Below are positions 1-7,586 of a stretch of DNA of 64,000 nucleotides, piece after piece. How positions within the stretch are numbered: the first letter of the stretch is position 1; each line of letters starts with the position of its first letter. The notes beneath the pieces were generated by a model, which saw only the letters and a program-made list of their open reading frames with translations, ran no database searches and was not told the DNA's origin. Source of the stretch: Rhizobium sp. Root274 (GTDB lineage: Bacteria > Pseudomonadota > Alphaproteobacteria > Rhizobiales > Rhizobiaceae); contig NZ_LMJE01000001.1 of NCBI RefSeq assembly GCF_001429245.1, positions 807,179-871,178 on the forward strand. Reading direction: 5' to 3'. A program made the translations under genes and the position numbers.

Positions 1-44
1 CCCGCCGCTTTACGGCGACCTCCCCCCTCAAGGGGGAGGTGGGA
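1..44. repeat. palindromic intergenic repeat, copy A
   Basis: Two nested inverted repeats are visible: a CGCCGC/GCGGCG-like arm pair followed by ACCTCCCCCCTCAAGGGGGAGGT. The same unit recurs near 51407-51453 and 52097-52145, and a related inverted unit lies at 51477-51530. It abuts the stop codon of the acyl-CoA dehydrogenase gene, so it may act as a terminator or mRNA-stabilising hairpin. The left side is cut by the window edge. Confidence 0.75.
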
Positions 45-46
45 GC

Positions 47-1825
47 TTAAGCAAACAGCGCGCGCGCCGCTTCCAGGCTCGCCGCACCATTGACCACACA
101 ATCCTTCAGCGCCGCCGTCTCGGCGATCAGGTTCTCGGCGGCGAAGCGGCAGAGCGCGAGGCGGTTGTCGCGGCCATGGTCCTCGTCGGCGAGCGCACCC
201 TTGGCGAGGTAGACGCCGGTCAGAGCGAGACCGAAGAGGCGCTGGTAGGGCGTTGCACCGGCTAATGCTGCCGACGCGTTGCCGGCGGCCAGTTGCGAGA
301 GCAGCCATTCGGTGGTGTCTTCGAGATCCGAAAGGCTCGCATCGAGGCGGGCGGCGGTTTCGCCGAAACCGTCGAGATTGGAGCTGCGCACCGCGTTCAC
401 GACCTGCTTCAGCTCGGTGATGTAGCCGCGCACATGATTGCCGTTCGACAGCGGCAGCTTGCGGGTGACGAGGTCGGCGGCCTGGATGCCGTTGGTGCCC
501 TCGTAGATCGGGGCGATGCGGCTGTCGCGCCAGTAGCGGGCAGCACCGGTTTCCTCGATGAAGCCCATGCCGCCATGGGTCTGGATGCCGAGCGAGGCGA
601 CGTCGACGCCGGCGTCGGTGGCGAAGGACTTGGCGATCGGGGTGAGCAAGGCTGCGCGCTCGGCCCAATGGCGGGCTTCGTCACCGTCTGCGTGATGGCT
701 CATGTCGGTGGCGTGGGCGCAGACATAGCAGATGGCGCGAGAGCCTTGCGTCAGCGCCTTCATCGTCACCAGCATGCGGGCGACATCGGGATGCTCGATG
801 ATCGGCGACATGCCCTGCCCGGTCCAGCCGGGGGCTTTGCCCTGCGTGCGGTCCTTGGCGTATTGCACGGCCTTCTGGGTGGCGGCTTCGCAGATGGCGA
901 CGCCCTGCATGCCGACCGCGAGGCGGGCATTGTTCATCATGGTGAACATGCAGGCGAGGCCCTTGTTCTCCTCGCCGATCAACCAGCCGATGGCACCGGC
1001 CTCATCACCATACTTGCCGTCGCCATAGATCATGGTGCAGGTCGGCGAGCCGTGGATGCCGAGCTTGTGCTCCAGTGAATGGCAATGGAGGTCGTTGCGG
1101 GCGCCGATCGATCCATCGTCGTTGACGATGTATTTCGGCACGAGGAAGAGCGAGATGCCGCGCGTGCCGGCGGGGGCATCGGGCAGACGCGCGAGGACGA
1201 GATGGATGATGTTCTCGGTCACCTCGTGTTCGCCCCAGGTGATGTAGATCTTCTGGCCGAAAATGCGGTAGGTGCCATCGTCGCGGCGCTCGGCACGCGA
1301 CTTCATGACGCCGAGGTCGGAACCGGCATGGGGCTCCGTCAGGTTCATGGTGCCGGTCCATTTGCCCGAGACCATCTTCGGCAGGTACTTCGCCTTCAAC
1401 TCGTCGGAGCCGTGGGCGGTGACGGCGTCGACCGCACCCATGGTGAGCGTCGGGCCGAGGGCGAAGCCCATGGAGCCGGAATTCCACATTTCGAGTGCGG
1501 CGACATTCAGCATATGGGGAAGCCCCTGCCCGCCGAAATCTTCGGATGCCGTCAGCGAATTCCAGCCCCCCTCGGCCCAGGCACGGTAAAGCGTGTCCCA
1601 GCCATCGGGAACGATAACCTTGCCGTCGACCATGCGGGCGCCCTGCGTGTCGCCGATCTCGGCGAGCGGTGCGACCTCGTCGGAGGCAAAGCGGCCGGCT
1701 TCCGTCAGGATTGCGTCGACGAGGTCGTCGCTGAGGTCACCCAGCCTGCCGTCATCGATGGCCTTCGAGAGGCCTGCGACGTGCTTGAGGGTGAACGCGA
1801 TCTCTTCTACGGGCGCCTTGTACAT
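47..1825 (-). CDS. acyl-CoA dehydrogenase (large, FadE5-like)
   Basis: This is a 592-residue flavin enzyme that would oxidise acyl-CoA to 2-enoyl-CoA in the cytoplasm, passing electrons to ETF. The order is N-terminal helical domain, middle beta domain with the MNLTEPHAGSDLG flavin/substrate loop near residue 160, and a C-terminal helical domain containing IYEGTNGIQ, whose Glu is the usual catalytic base. The length, about 200 residues more than short-chain members, fits the subgroup with an extra C-terminal acetyl-CoA-dehydrogenase-like domain. An upstream in-frame GTG at 1861 exists, but the ATG at 1825 (MYKAPVEEIAF) is preferred because GGAGGAG precedes it. Substrate length cannot be told. 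A LiuR-like palindrome lies upstream. Confidence 0.93.
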   Translation of the reverse strand: MYKAPVEEIAFTLKHVAGLSKAIDDGRLGDLSDDLVDAILTEAGRFASDEVAPLAEIGDTQGARMVDGKVIVPDGWDTLYRAWAEGGWNSLTASEDFGGQGLPHMLNVAALEMWNSGSMGFALGPTLTMGAVDAVTAHGSDELKAKYLPKMVSGKWTGTMNLTEPHAGSDLGVMKSRAERRDDGTYRIFGQKIYITWGEHEVTENIIHLVLARLPDAPAGTRGISLFLVPKYIVNDDGSIGARNDLHCHSLEHKLGIHGSPTCTMIYGDGKYGDEAGAIGWLIGEENKGLACMFTMMNNARLAVGMQGVAICEAATQKAVQYAKDRTQGKAPGWTGQGMSPIIEHPDVARMLVTMKALTQGSRAICYVCAHATDMSHHADGDEARHWAERAALLTPIAKSFATDAGVDVASLGIQTHGGMGFIEETGAARYWRDSRIAPIYEGTNGIQAADLVTRKLPLSNGNHVRGYITELKQVVNAVRSSNLDGFGETAARLDASLSDLEDTTEWLLSQLAAGNASAALAGATPYQRLFGLALTGVYLAKGALADEDHGRDNRLALCRFAAENLIAETAALKDCVVNGAASLEAARALFA

Positions 1826-1914
1826 GACGTGCTCCTCCAACTGGCGTATGCTCGTGGCCACGCCTAATCTCCACCCAGGAGGCGCGGCTCATTCTCTCAA
1901 ATGGCTAATTGATT

Positions 1915-1930
1915 TTTACGTAAACGTCAA
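1915..1930 (-). promoter_or_regulatory. imperfect palindrome, candidate LiuR/acyl-CoA-regulon operator
   Basis: The plus strand reads TTTACGTAAACGTCAA, an inverted repeat with two mismatched pairs. Read on the minus strand it starts with TTGACG, which could double as a -35 element. MerR-type LiuR regulators of acyl-CoA and branched-chain catabolism in proteobacteria are known to use TTNACGTNNACGTNAA-like sites. It lies 90 bp upstream of the chosen dehydrogenase ATG. Confidence 0.45.
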
Positions 1931-2160
1931 TTCGTTTGGAGACGTCAGTGTGCCCCATCCACTCCTGGCCTGCGCCTCCGGGCGAAGGTGGATGAGGGCA
2001 TAGACACACTTGCGTGAGTGAGCACCGCCGCACTGTTCTTGATGGCTCTGGAGTAAAGGGCAAAGGCAAAGCAGTCCAAGCATGTGTCGAGACAATTCTC
2101 TCAGAACGGGCCGACCGCCCGTCCACGCATACGTCGCACAGGGTGGTTTCGAACCGAGAA

Positions 2161-2178
2161 TCGTCACATGACTGTTAC
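2161..2178 (+). promoter_or_regulatory. candidate Pho box upstream of phoX
   Basis: TCGTCAC and CTGTTAC are spaced 11 bp apart, in the arrangement of two CTGTCAY half-sites bound by PhoB. Each half matches five to six of seven positions. The site is 49 bp from the phoX start, and PhoX phosphatases are classic PhoB targets. Confidence 0.5.
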
Positions 2179-2211
2179 CCAGGCTGGCTAGTCGGGGGTG
2201 GACTTCAACCC

Positions 2212-2219
2212 AAAGGAGG
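2212..2219 (+). promoter_or_regulatory. ribosome binding site of phoX
   Basis: AAAGGAGG ends 7 bp before the ATG at 2227. It fixes the start and excludes the open reading frame extension back to 2014. Confidence 0.85.
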
Positions 2220-2226
2220 CTCTGCC

Positions 2227-4140
2227 ATGACCGAGACCAACACCAATCATCTCTCCTGGGACGAATGGGACGAGCTGCACAATCCACCGCCGGCCGTGAC
2301 CGATTTCGATCGCGTCGTCGAACGCGCCGTGTCCCGCCGTGGTTTCCTCGGTGGCGTTCTGGCTCTTGGGTCGGCTGCGGCTGCCATGGGCACGCTCGGC
2401 AATCTGATGAGCTCGACCTCTGCCCAGGCGCAGGAGGCCGGCTCGCGCTTCCCGTTCAAGCCGGTGCCTGTTTCCACCGACAACACCGTGCATGTGCCGG
2501 AAGGCTATCGCTGGGAGCCGCTTGCCAAGTGGGGCCAGCCGCTGTTTTCCACCGCCTCCGACATCGACCCGGTGAATGGTGTGTCGCTGGAGAATTCCGA
2601 CAAGGTGTTCGGCGAAAACACCGACGGCATGGAGCTGTTCGTGATCGGCAGCGCCCAGGTGATTGCCGTCAACCATGAATATGTGAACAACGAGACCAAC
2701 CTGCCCCACAATGAAAAGGGCATGCCGAAGAGCCTTGATGACGTGAAGGTCCTGCAGCACATGCAGGGTGTGACCGTCATGGAAGTGGCCGAGGGTGAGA
2801 GCGGCTGGCAGATCGTCGTCGACAGCAAGTACAACCGCCGCATCCACCACAACACGCCAATGAAGCTGTCCGGCCCGGCTGCCGGCTCTGACCTCGTCAA
2901 GACGGCTGCCGATCCCAATGGTGTCGACTGTCTCGGGACCTTCAATAATTGCGGCGCCGGCAAGACGCCGTGGGGCACCTACCTCACCTGCGAAGAAAAC
3001 TTCAACGGCTACTTCGGCACCACCAATGCCGAGTTCAAGATGCCCGACGACTACAAGCGCTACGGCATCGTGGCCGAAACCCGCTATGGCTACGAGAAGT
3101 TCGACGAGCGCTTCGACGTCGCGAAGAATCCGAACGAGCCGCGGCGCGCCGGTTACGTCGTCGAGATTGATCCGTCGGACGCCTCCTCCACGCCGATCAA
3201 GCGCACGGCACTCGGTCGCATCAAGCATGAAAACGCTGCGGTGGTCGTGGCCCGTGACGGTCGCGTGGTTGTCTATATGGGTGACGACGAGCGTGGCGAG
3301 TTCCTCTACAAATATGTCTCCAACGGCATCTATGTGCCGGGTGGCGACACCTCCAAGCTGCTGGATGAAGGCACGCTTTATGTCGCCAAGTTCTCCGACG
3401 AAGGCACCGGCGAATGGCTGGCACTGACGGAAGAGACAACTGGCATGAAGATGGACGAGATCTGCGTCTTCACCCGCCAGGCGGCTTCCAAGGTCGGCGC
3501 CACGACCATGGACCGCCCGGAATGGGTCGCCACCAATCCGGTTGCCATCGAGGCCTATTGCTGCCTGACCAACAACAGCAATCGCGCTGTTCTCAAAGAC
3601 GGCAAGATGAAGACCAATGCCGGCGGCGACGTGCTGGAGCTCAACGCCGTCAACCCGCGCGAGGCCAATGAATACGGTCAGATCGTCCGCTGGTATCCTG
3701 AGAACGACGATCATGCCGATGGCAAGTTCAAGTGGGACCTGTTCCTGATGGCCGGCAACCCGGTCGTGCACAAGGACACCCCCTATGCCGGCTCGTCGAA
3801 CATCAACGAAGGCAACATGTTCAACTCGCCTGACGGCATGATGTTTGATTCGACCGGTCTTCTGTGGATCCAGACGGACGGCGAAGATTCGAACGAAGGC
3901 GATTTTGCCGGCCAGGGCAACAACCAGATGCTGGCGGGCGACCCGGTCACGGGCCGCATCGAACGCTTCCTCACGGCACCGAAGGGTGCCGAAGTCACCG
4001 GCCAGACCTGGTCGGCCGACAAGCGGACCCATTTCGTCGGTATCCAGCATCCCGACGCGCCGTTTCCGGATGGTGAAGGCAAGCTGCCGCGTTCGACGAT
4101 CGTTGCGATCAAGAAGGACGACAACGCCCGGATTGGCTGA
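2227..4140 (+). CDS. phoX: PhoX-family alkaline phosphatase, Tat-exported
   Basis: The product has 637 residues and would release phosphate from organic phosphate esters in the periplasm. A twin-arginine signal is seen at about residues 36-60 (SRRGFLGG followed by an alanine-rich hydrophobic run ending near AQAQ), so export of a folded protein through Tat is expected. The mature part has the DUF839/PhoX layout of a beta-propeller with many acidic loops; members bind calcium and iron. Conserved stretches include NHEYVNNE, the CLGTFNNCGAGKTPWGTYLTCEEN region and IKHENAAVV. The gene is single and followed by a strong terminator. A Pho-box-like repeat precedes it. An older label for this family is DUF839 or 'transcriptional initiation protein Tat'. 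Confidence 0.93.
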   Translation: MTETNTNHLSWDEWDELHNPPPAVTDFDRVVERAVSRRGFLGGVLALGSAAAAMGTLGNLMSSTSAQAQEAGSRFPFKPVPVSTDNTVHVPEGYRWEPLAKWGQPLFSTASDIDPVNGVSLENSDKVFGENTDGMELFVIGSAQVIAVNHEYVNNETNLPHNEKGMPKSLDDVKVLQHMQGVTVMEVAEGESGWQIVVDSKYNRRIHHNTPMKLSGPAAGSDLVKTAADPNGVDCLGTFNNCGAGKTPWGTYLTCEENFNGYFGTTNAEFKMPDDYKRYGIVAETRYGYEKFDERFDVAKNPNEPRRAGYVVEIDPSDASSTPIKRTALGRIKHENAAVVVARDGRVVVYMGDDERGEFLYKYVSNGIYVPGGDTSKLLDEGTLYVAKFSDEGTGEWLALTEETTGMKMDEICVFTRQAASKVGATTMDRPEWVATNPVAIEAYCCLTNNSNRAVLKDGKMKTNAGGDVLELNAVNPREANEYGQIVRWYPENDDHADGKFKWDLFLMAGNPVVHKDTPYAGSSNINEGNMFNSPDGMMFDSTGLLWIQTDGEDSNEGDFAGQGNNQMLAGDPVTGRIERFLTAPKGAEVTGQTWSADKRTHFVGIQHPDAPFPDGEGKLPRSTIVAIKKDDNARIG

Positions 4141-4207
4141 CGTCGGAATGGTGGCGGGGTGGTCTGACCGCCCTACCCCATGCTTGAACGACAAGCACAG
4201 CAAACGA

Positions 4208-4243
4208 AAAGGCCGCCAACCGGTTTCCGGTGGCGGCCTTTTT
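4208..4243. terminator. bidirectional terminator between phoX and minE
   Basis: GGCCGCCA (4211-4218) pairs with TGGCGGCC (4231-4238), with an inner CCGG/CCGG stem around a TTT loop. It is followed by TTTTTT on the plus strand and by a T run on the minus strand, so it can serve both convergent genes. Confidence 0.9.
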
Positions 4244-4268
4244 TATGGCTGGGCGTTTCGATCTCTGC

Positions 4269-4529
4269 TCAGGCGGCGAGGCGCTGGGCGTTGAGCGGGA
4301 TCTCAACGTCGATCTCAAGGATCGAGACGTCGCCGTCGCGGTCCATCTTGATCTCGACCTTGTCGCGGTCGAACTCGACATGCTTGGCGATCACGGCGAG
4401 GATTTCCTCACGCAGGACGGCCACCAGATCGCTTTCCAGCGACGCCCGTTCATGGGCGAGCAGGACCTGCAGTCGCTCGCGCGCCATCGGGGCGGAACGC
4501 TGCTTGCGGAACAGGGAGAAAATGCTCAT
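4269..4529 (-). CDS. minE: cell division topological specificity factor MinE
   Basis: This 86-residue protein stimulates the MinD ATPase and drives Min oscillation, so that Z-rings form only at midcell. An amphipathic start (MSIFSLF) and a MinD-binding helix ([13 protein letters not shown], about residues 18-30) precede the C-terminal topological domain with [19 protein letters not shown]. Its ATG overlaps the minD stop by 4 bp, giving coupled translation. It is the last gene of minCDE. Confidence 0.97.
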   Translation of the reverse strand: MSIFSLFRKQRSAPMARERLQVLLAHERASLESDLVAVLREEILAVIAKHVEFDRDKVEIKMDRDGDVSILEIDVEIPLNAQRLAA

Positions 4530-5341
4530 GCGGCCCTCCGCGCGAAGATCTTGTCGAGGAGGCCACGCTTCTCGCCAGGAATGGTGATCGGAACGGTCTC
4601 GCCGGCGAGACGACGGGCGGCGTCGAAATAGGCGAGAGCCGGCGCGCTGCGGGCATCAGCCAGCGTCACCGGAGCGCCAATGTTGGAGGCGCGCAGCACG
4701 TCCATGCTTTCCGGGATGATGCCGAGCAGCGGGATGGAAAGGATCTCCAGCACGTCGTCGACCTTCAGCATGTCACCACGCTGGGCGCGGGCGGCGTCGT
4801 AGCGGGTCAGCAGCAGATGCTTTTCCATGCGCTCGCCGCGCTCGGCCTTGAGCGTCTTGGAATCGAGCAGTCCGATGATCCGGTCCGAATCGCGGACCGA
4901 AGAGACTTCCGGGTTGGTGACGACGACGGCCATGTCGGCATGACGCATGGCGAGTGTTGCACCGCGTTCGATGCCGGCCGGGCTGTCGCAGATGATCCAG
5001 TCGAAATACTTCTTCAGCTCGTTGATCACCTGCTCGACGCCTTCGGCGGTCAGGTTGTCCTTGTCGCGGGTCTGCGAGGCGGGCAGCAGGAAGAGCGTAT
5101 CGAGCCGCTTGTCGCGGATCAGCGCCTGCGGCAGCTTGGCATCGCCCTGGATCACGTTGACCAGATCGTAAACGACGCGGCGCTCGGCGCCCATCACCAG
5201 ATCGAGATTGCGAAGGCCGACGTCGAAATCGACAACGACGACCTTTTCATTGCGCTGCGCGAGCGCTGCACCCAGAGCGGCCGTCGACGTGGTCTTGCCG
5301 ACCCCGCCCTTGCCGGATGTCACGACTATAACCTTGCCCAT
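4526..5341 (-). CDS. minD: septum site-determining ATPase MinD
   Basis: This is a 271-residue ParA/MinD-type ATPase that binds the inner membrane in its ATP form and recruits MinC and MinE. The deviant Walker [10 protein letters not shown] is at residues 10-18, and the C-terminal amphipathic membrane-targeting helix is visible in the last residues ([15 protein letters not shown]). The ATG at 5341 is chosen because AGGAG lies about 7 bp upstream and the family starts [15 protein letters not shown]; a longer frame to 5413 would run into minC. Confidence 0.97.
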   Translation of the reverse strand: MGKVIVVTSGKGGVGKTTSTAALGAALAQRNEKVVVVDFDVGLRNLDLVMGAERRVVYDLVNVIQGDAKLPQALIRDKRLDTLFLLPASQTRDKDNLTAEGVEQVINELKKYFDWIICDSPAGIERGATLAMRHADMAVVVTNPEVSSVRDSDRIIGLLDSKTLKAERGERMEKHLLLTRYDAARAQRGDMLKVDDVLEILSIPLLGIIPESMDVLRASNIGAPVTLADARSAPALAYFDAARRLAGETVPITIPGEKRGLLDKIFARRAA

Positions 5342-5370
5342 GTGGTTCTCCTGTCTATCCCCGCTCACGT

Positions 5371-6141
5371 TCACGTCATTCTTTCTGTCATGATCGCATC
5401 CCCCTCCAGCCAAAGCTGAACTGGATGCCCTTTCAGTTCCGGATCCATATCGTCGGTCATCGCGTAGACGCCGTCGATTGCCACCAGTTCGGATTCGAAC
5501 TTACGACAGAAGATCCTTGCGTCGGCATTGCCAACGCAACCGGCGAGCGCCCTGCCGCGCAACGCGCCGTAAATATGAACAGAGCCGCCCGCGATCACTT
5601 CGGCTCCGGATTGCACCGAACCGATGACCGTCACGTCGCCCTGGGTGTAGATCACCGACTGGCCCGACCGCACCGTTTCCCGCACGATCAACGACGGCGC
5701 CGAGACCTGGGCTTGCTGCACTACCACCTGCGGCGGGGTCTTCTCCACCGGCGGGTTCGCCGTTGCTTCCGTCCTTTTTCCGCTCACCGATTCCGGCGTC
5801 TCGGAGCGCGGCACCTCGTAATCGGCCGCCGGTTTGCCACCCTTCAGCATCGGCGGCATGCCCGGCTCGACCAGCGAGGGACGTCCGCCTTCAATGCCCA
5901 TGATCGAGACATTGCGGCTGCCAAGTTCGGCGATCAGCGCCTTCATCTGTGGCCGGTCGATTTCCAGGTCCGACACGTCGAGCACGACGGGACGGCCGAG
6001 GAAGAAGCCAGCGGAGCGTGCCGCGAGATCATCGAGCCGGACGAGCCAATCGTCGAACGGCAGATCCGGCGTCAGAACGACGGCCAGGAAGGATCTGCCC
6101 TTGATGCGGATGGAGCGTGGTTCGGTTAGCACTTTGGTCAT
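5371..6141 (-). CDS. minC: septum site-determining protein MinC
   Basis: This 256-residue FtsZ-assembly inhibitor is positioned at the poles by MinD. The N-terminal MinC domain (about 1-110) is followed by a proline/alanine/valine-rich linker and the C-terminal right-handed beta-helix domain (about 150-256) with VIYTQGDVTVIGSVQSGAEV and the RGRALAGCVG turn, which bind MinD. minD follows after 29 bp. The gene lies behind a full TTAA-N7-TTAAC site, so control by the cell-cycle regulator CtrA is likely. Confidence 0.95.
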   Translation of the reverse strand: MTKVLTEPRSIRIKGRSFLAVVLTPDLPFDDWLVRLDDLAARSAGFFLGRPVVLDVSDLEIDRPQMKALIAELGSRNVSIMGIEGGRPSLVEPGMPPMLKGGKPAADYEVPRSETPESVSGKRTEATANPPVEKTPPQVVVQQAQVSAPSLIVRETVRSGQSVIYTQGDVTVIGSVQSGAEVIAGGSVHIYGALRGRALAGCVGNADARIFCRKFESELVAIDGVYAMTDDMDPELKGHPVQLWLEGDAIMTERMT

Positions 6142-6183
6142 CTACGTAAACAAATCGTTGACGTAACAGGTAGCGCTGATTTG

Positions 6184-6199
6184 GTTAACAAATGGTTAA
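6184..6199 (-). promoter_or_regulatory. CtrA-type box upstream of minCDE
   Basis: The minus strand reads TTAACCATTTGTTAAC, an exact TTAA-N7-TTAAC match, 42 bp before the minC ATG. In rhizobia and Caulobacter this is the consensus of the cell-cycle response regulator CtrA. A nearly identical box lies at 28797-28812. Confidence 0.7.
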
Positions 6200-6238
6200 T
6201 GCGGCCATTGCGGCGTTAGGAAAGTCTCGGAAAGAACA

Positions 6239-6278
6239 CGAAAAAACCGCCCGCAGCGACGCGCTGCGAGCGGCTTGA
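6239..6278 (-). terminator. terminator of first BA14K gene
   Basis: On the minus strand a GC-rich stem (CCGCTCGCAGCG with CGCTGCGGGCGG, short loop) is followed by TTTTTTCG. It sits about 30 bp after the stop at 6307. Confidence 0.88.
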
Positions 6279-6306
6279 GATGGCGATCACATTCCCTGAC
6301 AAGGGA

Positions 6307-6750
6307 TCAGTAGTAAGGCGAGACGCACTGCTGGCGCGGGCCGTTATACGGCTGGAAGGTATTCGAATAGCTGTCGTAGGAACGATAGCGGTTCTGGCAC
6401 CACTGGTAGTGGTTCGCACTCAGGTTGCCCGAGACGCGCGGGACGGCGCGCGGCTGATTGGCGATGGCGCCACCGATGATGGCACCGGCCGCAAAGGCTG
6501 CGAGCGGATACCAGTAGCCATTGTGATAACGGTAGCCGGCGCGGCGTTCACGATAGCCGCGATGACCGCGCCAGTAGCGGCGGGCCTCGTAACGGTCACG
6601 GTCACGACGGAACTGAACCGAGGTGACATCCGAGCTTGCAGCGACAGGCGCATCCGGACGGATCACCTGAGCCTGGGCCGGGATAACGCCGGTTAGCGCA
6701 ATCACCGAGGCCAGGACTGCAGCGGCGGCGTTTTTGAAGACAGTCTTCAT
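6307..6750 (-). CDS. BA14K family secreted protein, copy 1
   Basis: The protein has 147 residues with a Sec signal peptide (MKTVFKNAAAAVLASVIALTG, cleavage near AQA). Next come a tyrosine/arginine-rich middle, one glycine/alanine hydrophobic stretch (AAFAAGAIIGGAI) and the C-terminal BA14K signature HYQWCQNRYRSYD...TFQPYNGPRQQC. The family is named after a 14-kDa immunoreactive, lectin-like Brucella protein; a cell-envelope or surface role is probable but its biochemistry is unclear. The ATG at 6750 is chosen for the signal peptide. The next gene upstream on this strand is a second family member. Confidence 0.85.
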   Translation of the reverse strand: MKTVFKNAAAAVLASVIALTGVIPAQAQVIRPDAPVAASSDVTSVQFRRDRDRYEARRYWRGHRGYRERRAGYRYHNGYWYPLAAFAAGAIIGGAIANQPRAVPRVSGNLSANHYQWCQNRYRSYDSYSNTFQPYNGPRQQCVSPYY

Positions 6751-6994
6751 GGTGTTTTCTCCCTGTCTGCGTTTGAGACAAGCCTGGCCGTGTGACGACC
6801 AGCGCCGATCTTGAACATAGGTTAACGGCGCCAGCCTGAACCCAGGATTAATGGAAAATTCTGGCTTCGCGCACCGCGTGTACCGGGCCGTGGGCGGCTT
6901 CGGGACGCAAGTGCCCGTCAACGGGCAAGACAGGGCAATGTTCCACCGGACACTTGATCGTGACCGGCGAAATTTCGAGATCTTGGTTCAGCCC

Positions 6995-7384
6995 TCAGAA
7001 ATAGGGTGAGTAGCACTGCTGACGCGGGCCGTGATACGGCTGGAAGGTGTTGCTGCGCCAGTTGTAGGACCGATAGCGGTCGGCGCACCAGCTGTAGTGG
7101 CGCGGATGGAAACCGACGGGGCGGATGATCCGATGCGGCAGGATGGGCCGATCGACGATGACGCCGGCACGCATCGACGCTGCGGAGAACCAGTGGCCTC
7201 GGTGATAGACGTAGCCCGGTCGATAGGGCCGATAGCCGTGATGCGTCGTGACGGTGATGCGCTGGTAGCGCTCATAGCGTTCGTAGACGACGACATCGAC
7301 GCCTGCCCTCGCCGGTGCGCTTTCGGCGACAAGGCCGGTCAGCGTCACGCAAACAGCGGCCATGAAGGTCCAGATCTTGCTCAT
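6995..7384 (-). CDS. BA14K family secreted protein, copy 2
   Basis: This 129-residue paralogue of the gene at 6307-6750 begins with the signal peptide MSKIWTFMAAVCVTLTGLV, cleaved near ARA. A YERYERYQR-type basic-aromatic segment and the C-terminal BA14K motif HYSWCADRYRSYNWRSNTF...GPRQQCYSPYF follow. The two copies share the ending but differ in the middle; copy 2 lacks the glycine-rich hydrophobic stretch. They are separated by 244 bp and need not be co-transcribed. Confidence 0.82.
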   Translation of the reverse strand: MSKIWTFMAAVCVTLTGLVAESAPARAGVDVVVYERYERYQRITVTTHHGYRPYRPGYVYHRGHWFSAASMRAGVIVDRPILPHRIIRPVGFHPRHYSWCADRYRSYNWRSNTFQPYHGPRQQCYSPYF

Positions 7385-7586
7385 GCAATTCCCCTCCCCT
7401 TGTCGAGCCTCCGCCGCACCGCCGGACCCTCATGGTCTGGTTCGATGCCGGCCCCGGCTGATCGCCGGGCGCGGGAAGCGTCAATGATGGAAGGCTAATG
7501 CGTCAGGGGCCATGGAACAAGCCCCTGAAACACGGGGCAAACGGTGGCGTGAGCGGGCGAAGAGAGGACGCCCGCTTAAGGATCGC

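Larger units (their letters stand above)
1826..2226. other. divergent intergenic region, acyl-CoA dehydrogenase / phoX
   Basis: This 401-base spacer carries the promoters of both flanking genes. I see a TTTACGTAAACGTCAA palindrome near the dehydrogenase and a Pho-box-like direct repeat near phoX, both listed separately. The middle part (about 1950-2150) has no convincing gene; the open frame from 2014 into phoX lacks a good ribosome site. Confidence 0.6.

Noticed and set aside
2014..2226. An N-terminal extension of PhoX by 71 residues
   Set aside because: No ribosome site at 2014; AAAGGAGG just before 2227 and the Tat signal position set the start.
2188..4203. A very long open frame antisense to phoX
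   Set aside because: It is the codon-bias shadow of a GC-rich gene; the plus strand has a ribosome site, Tat signal and family motifs.
7504..7576. Two GC-rich hairpins downstream of gbcB as terminators
   Set aside because: The stems are good, but neither is followed by a T run on the minus strand, so I did not list them as intrinsic terminators.
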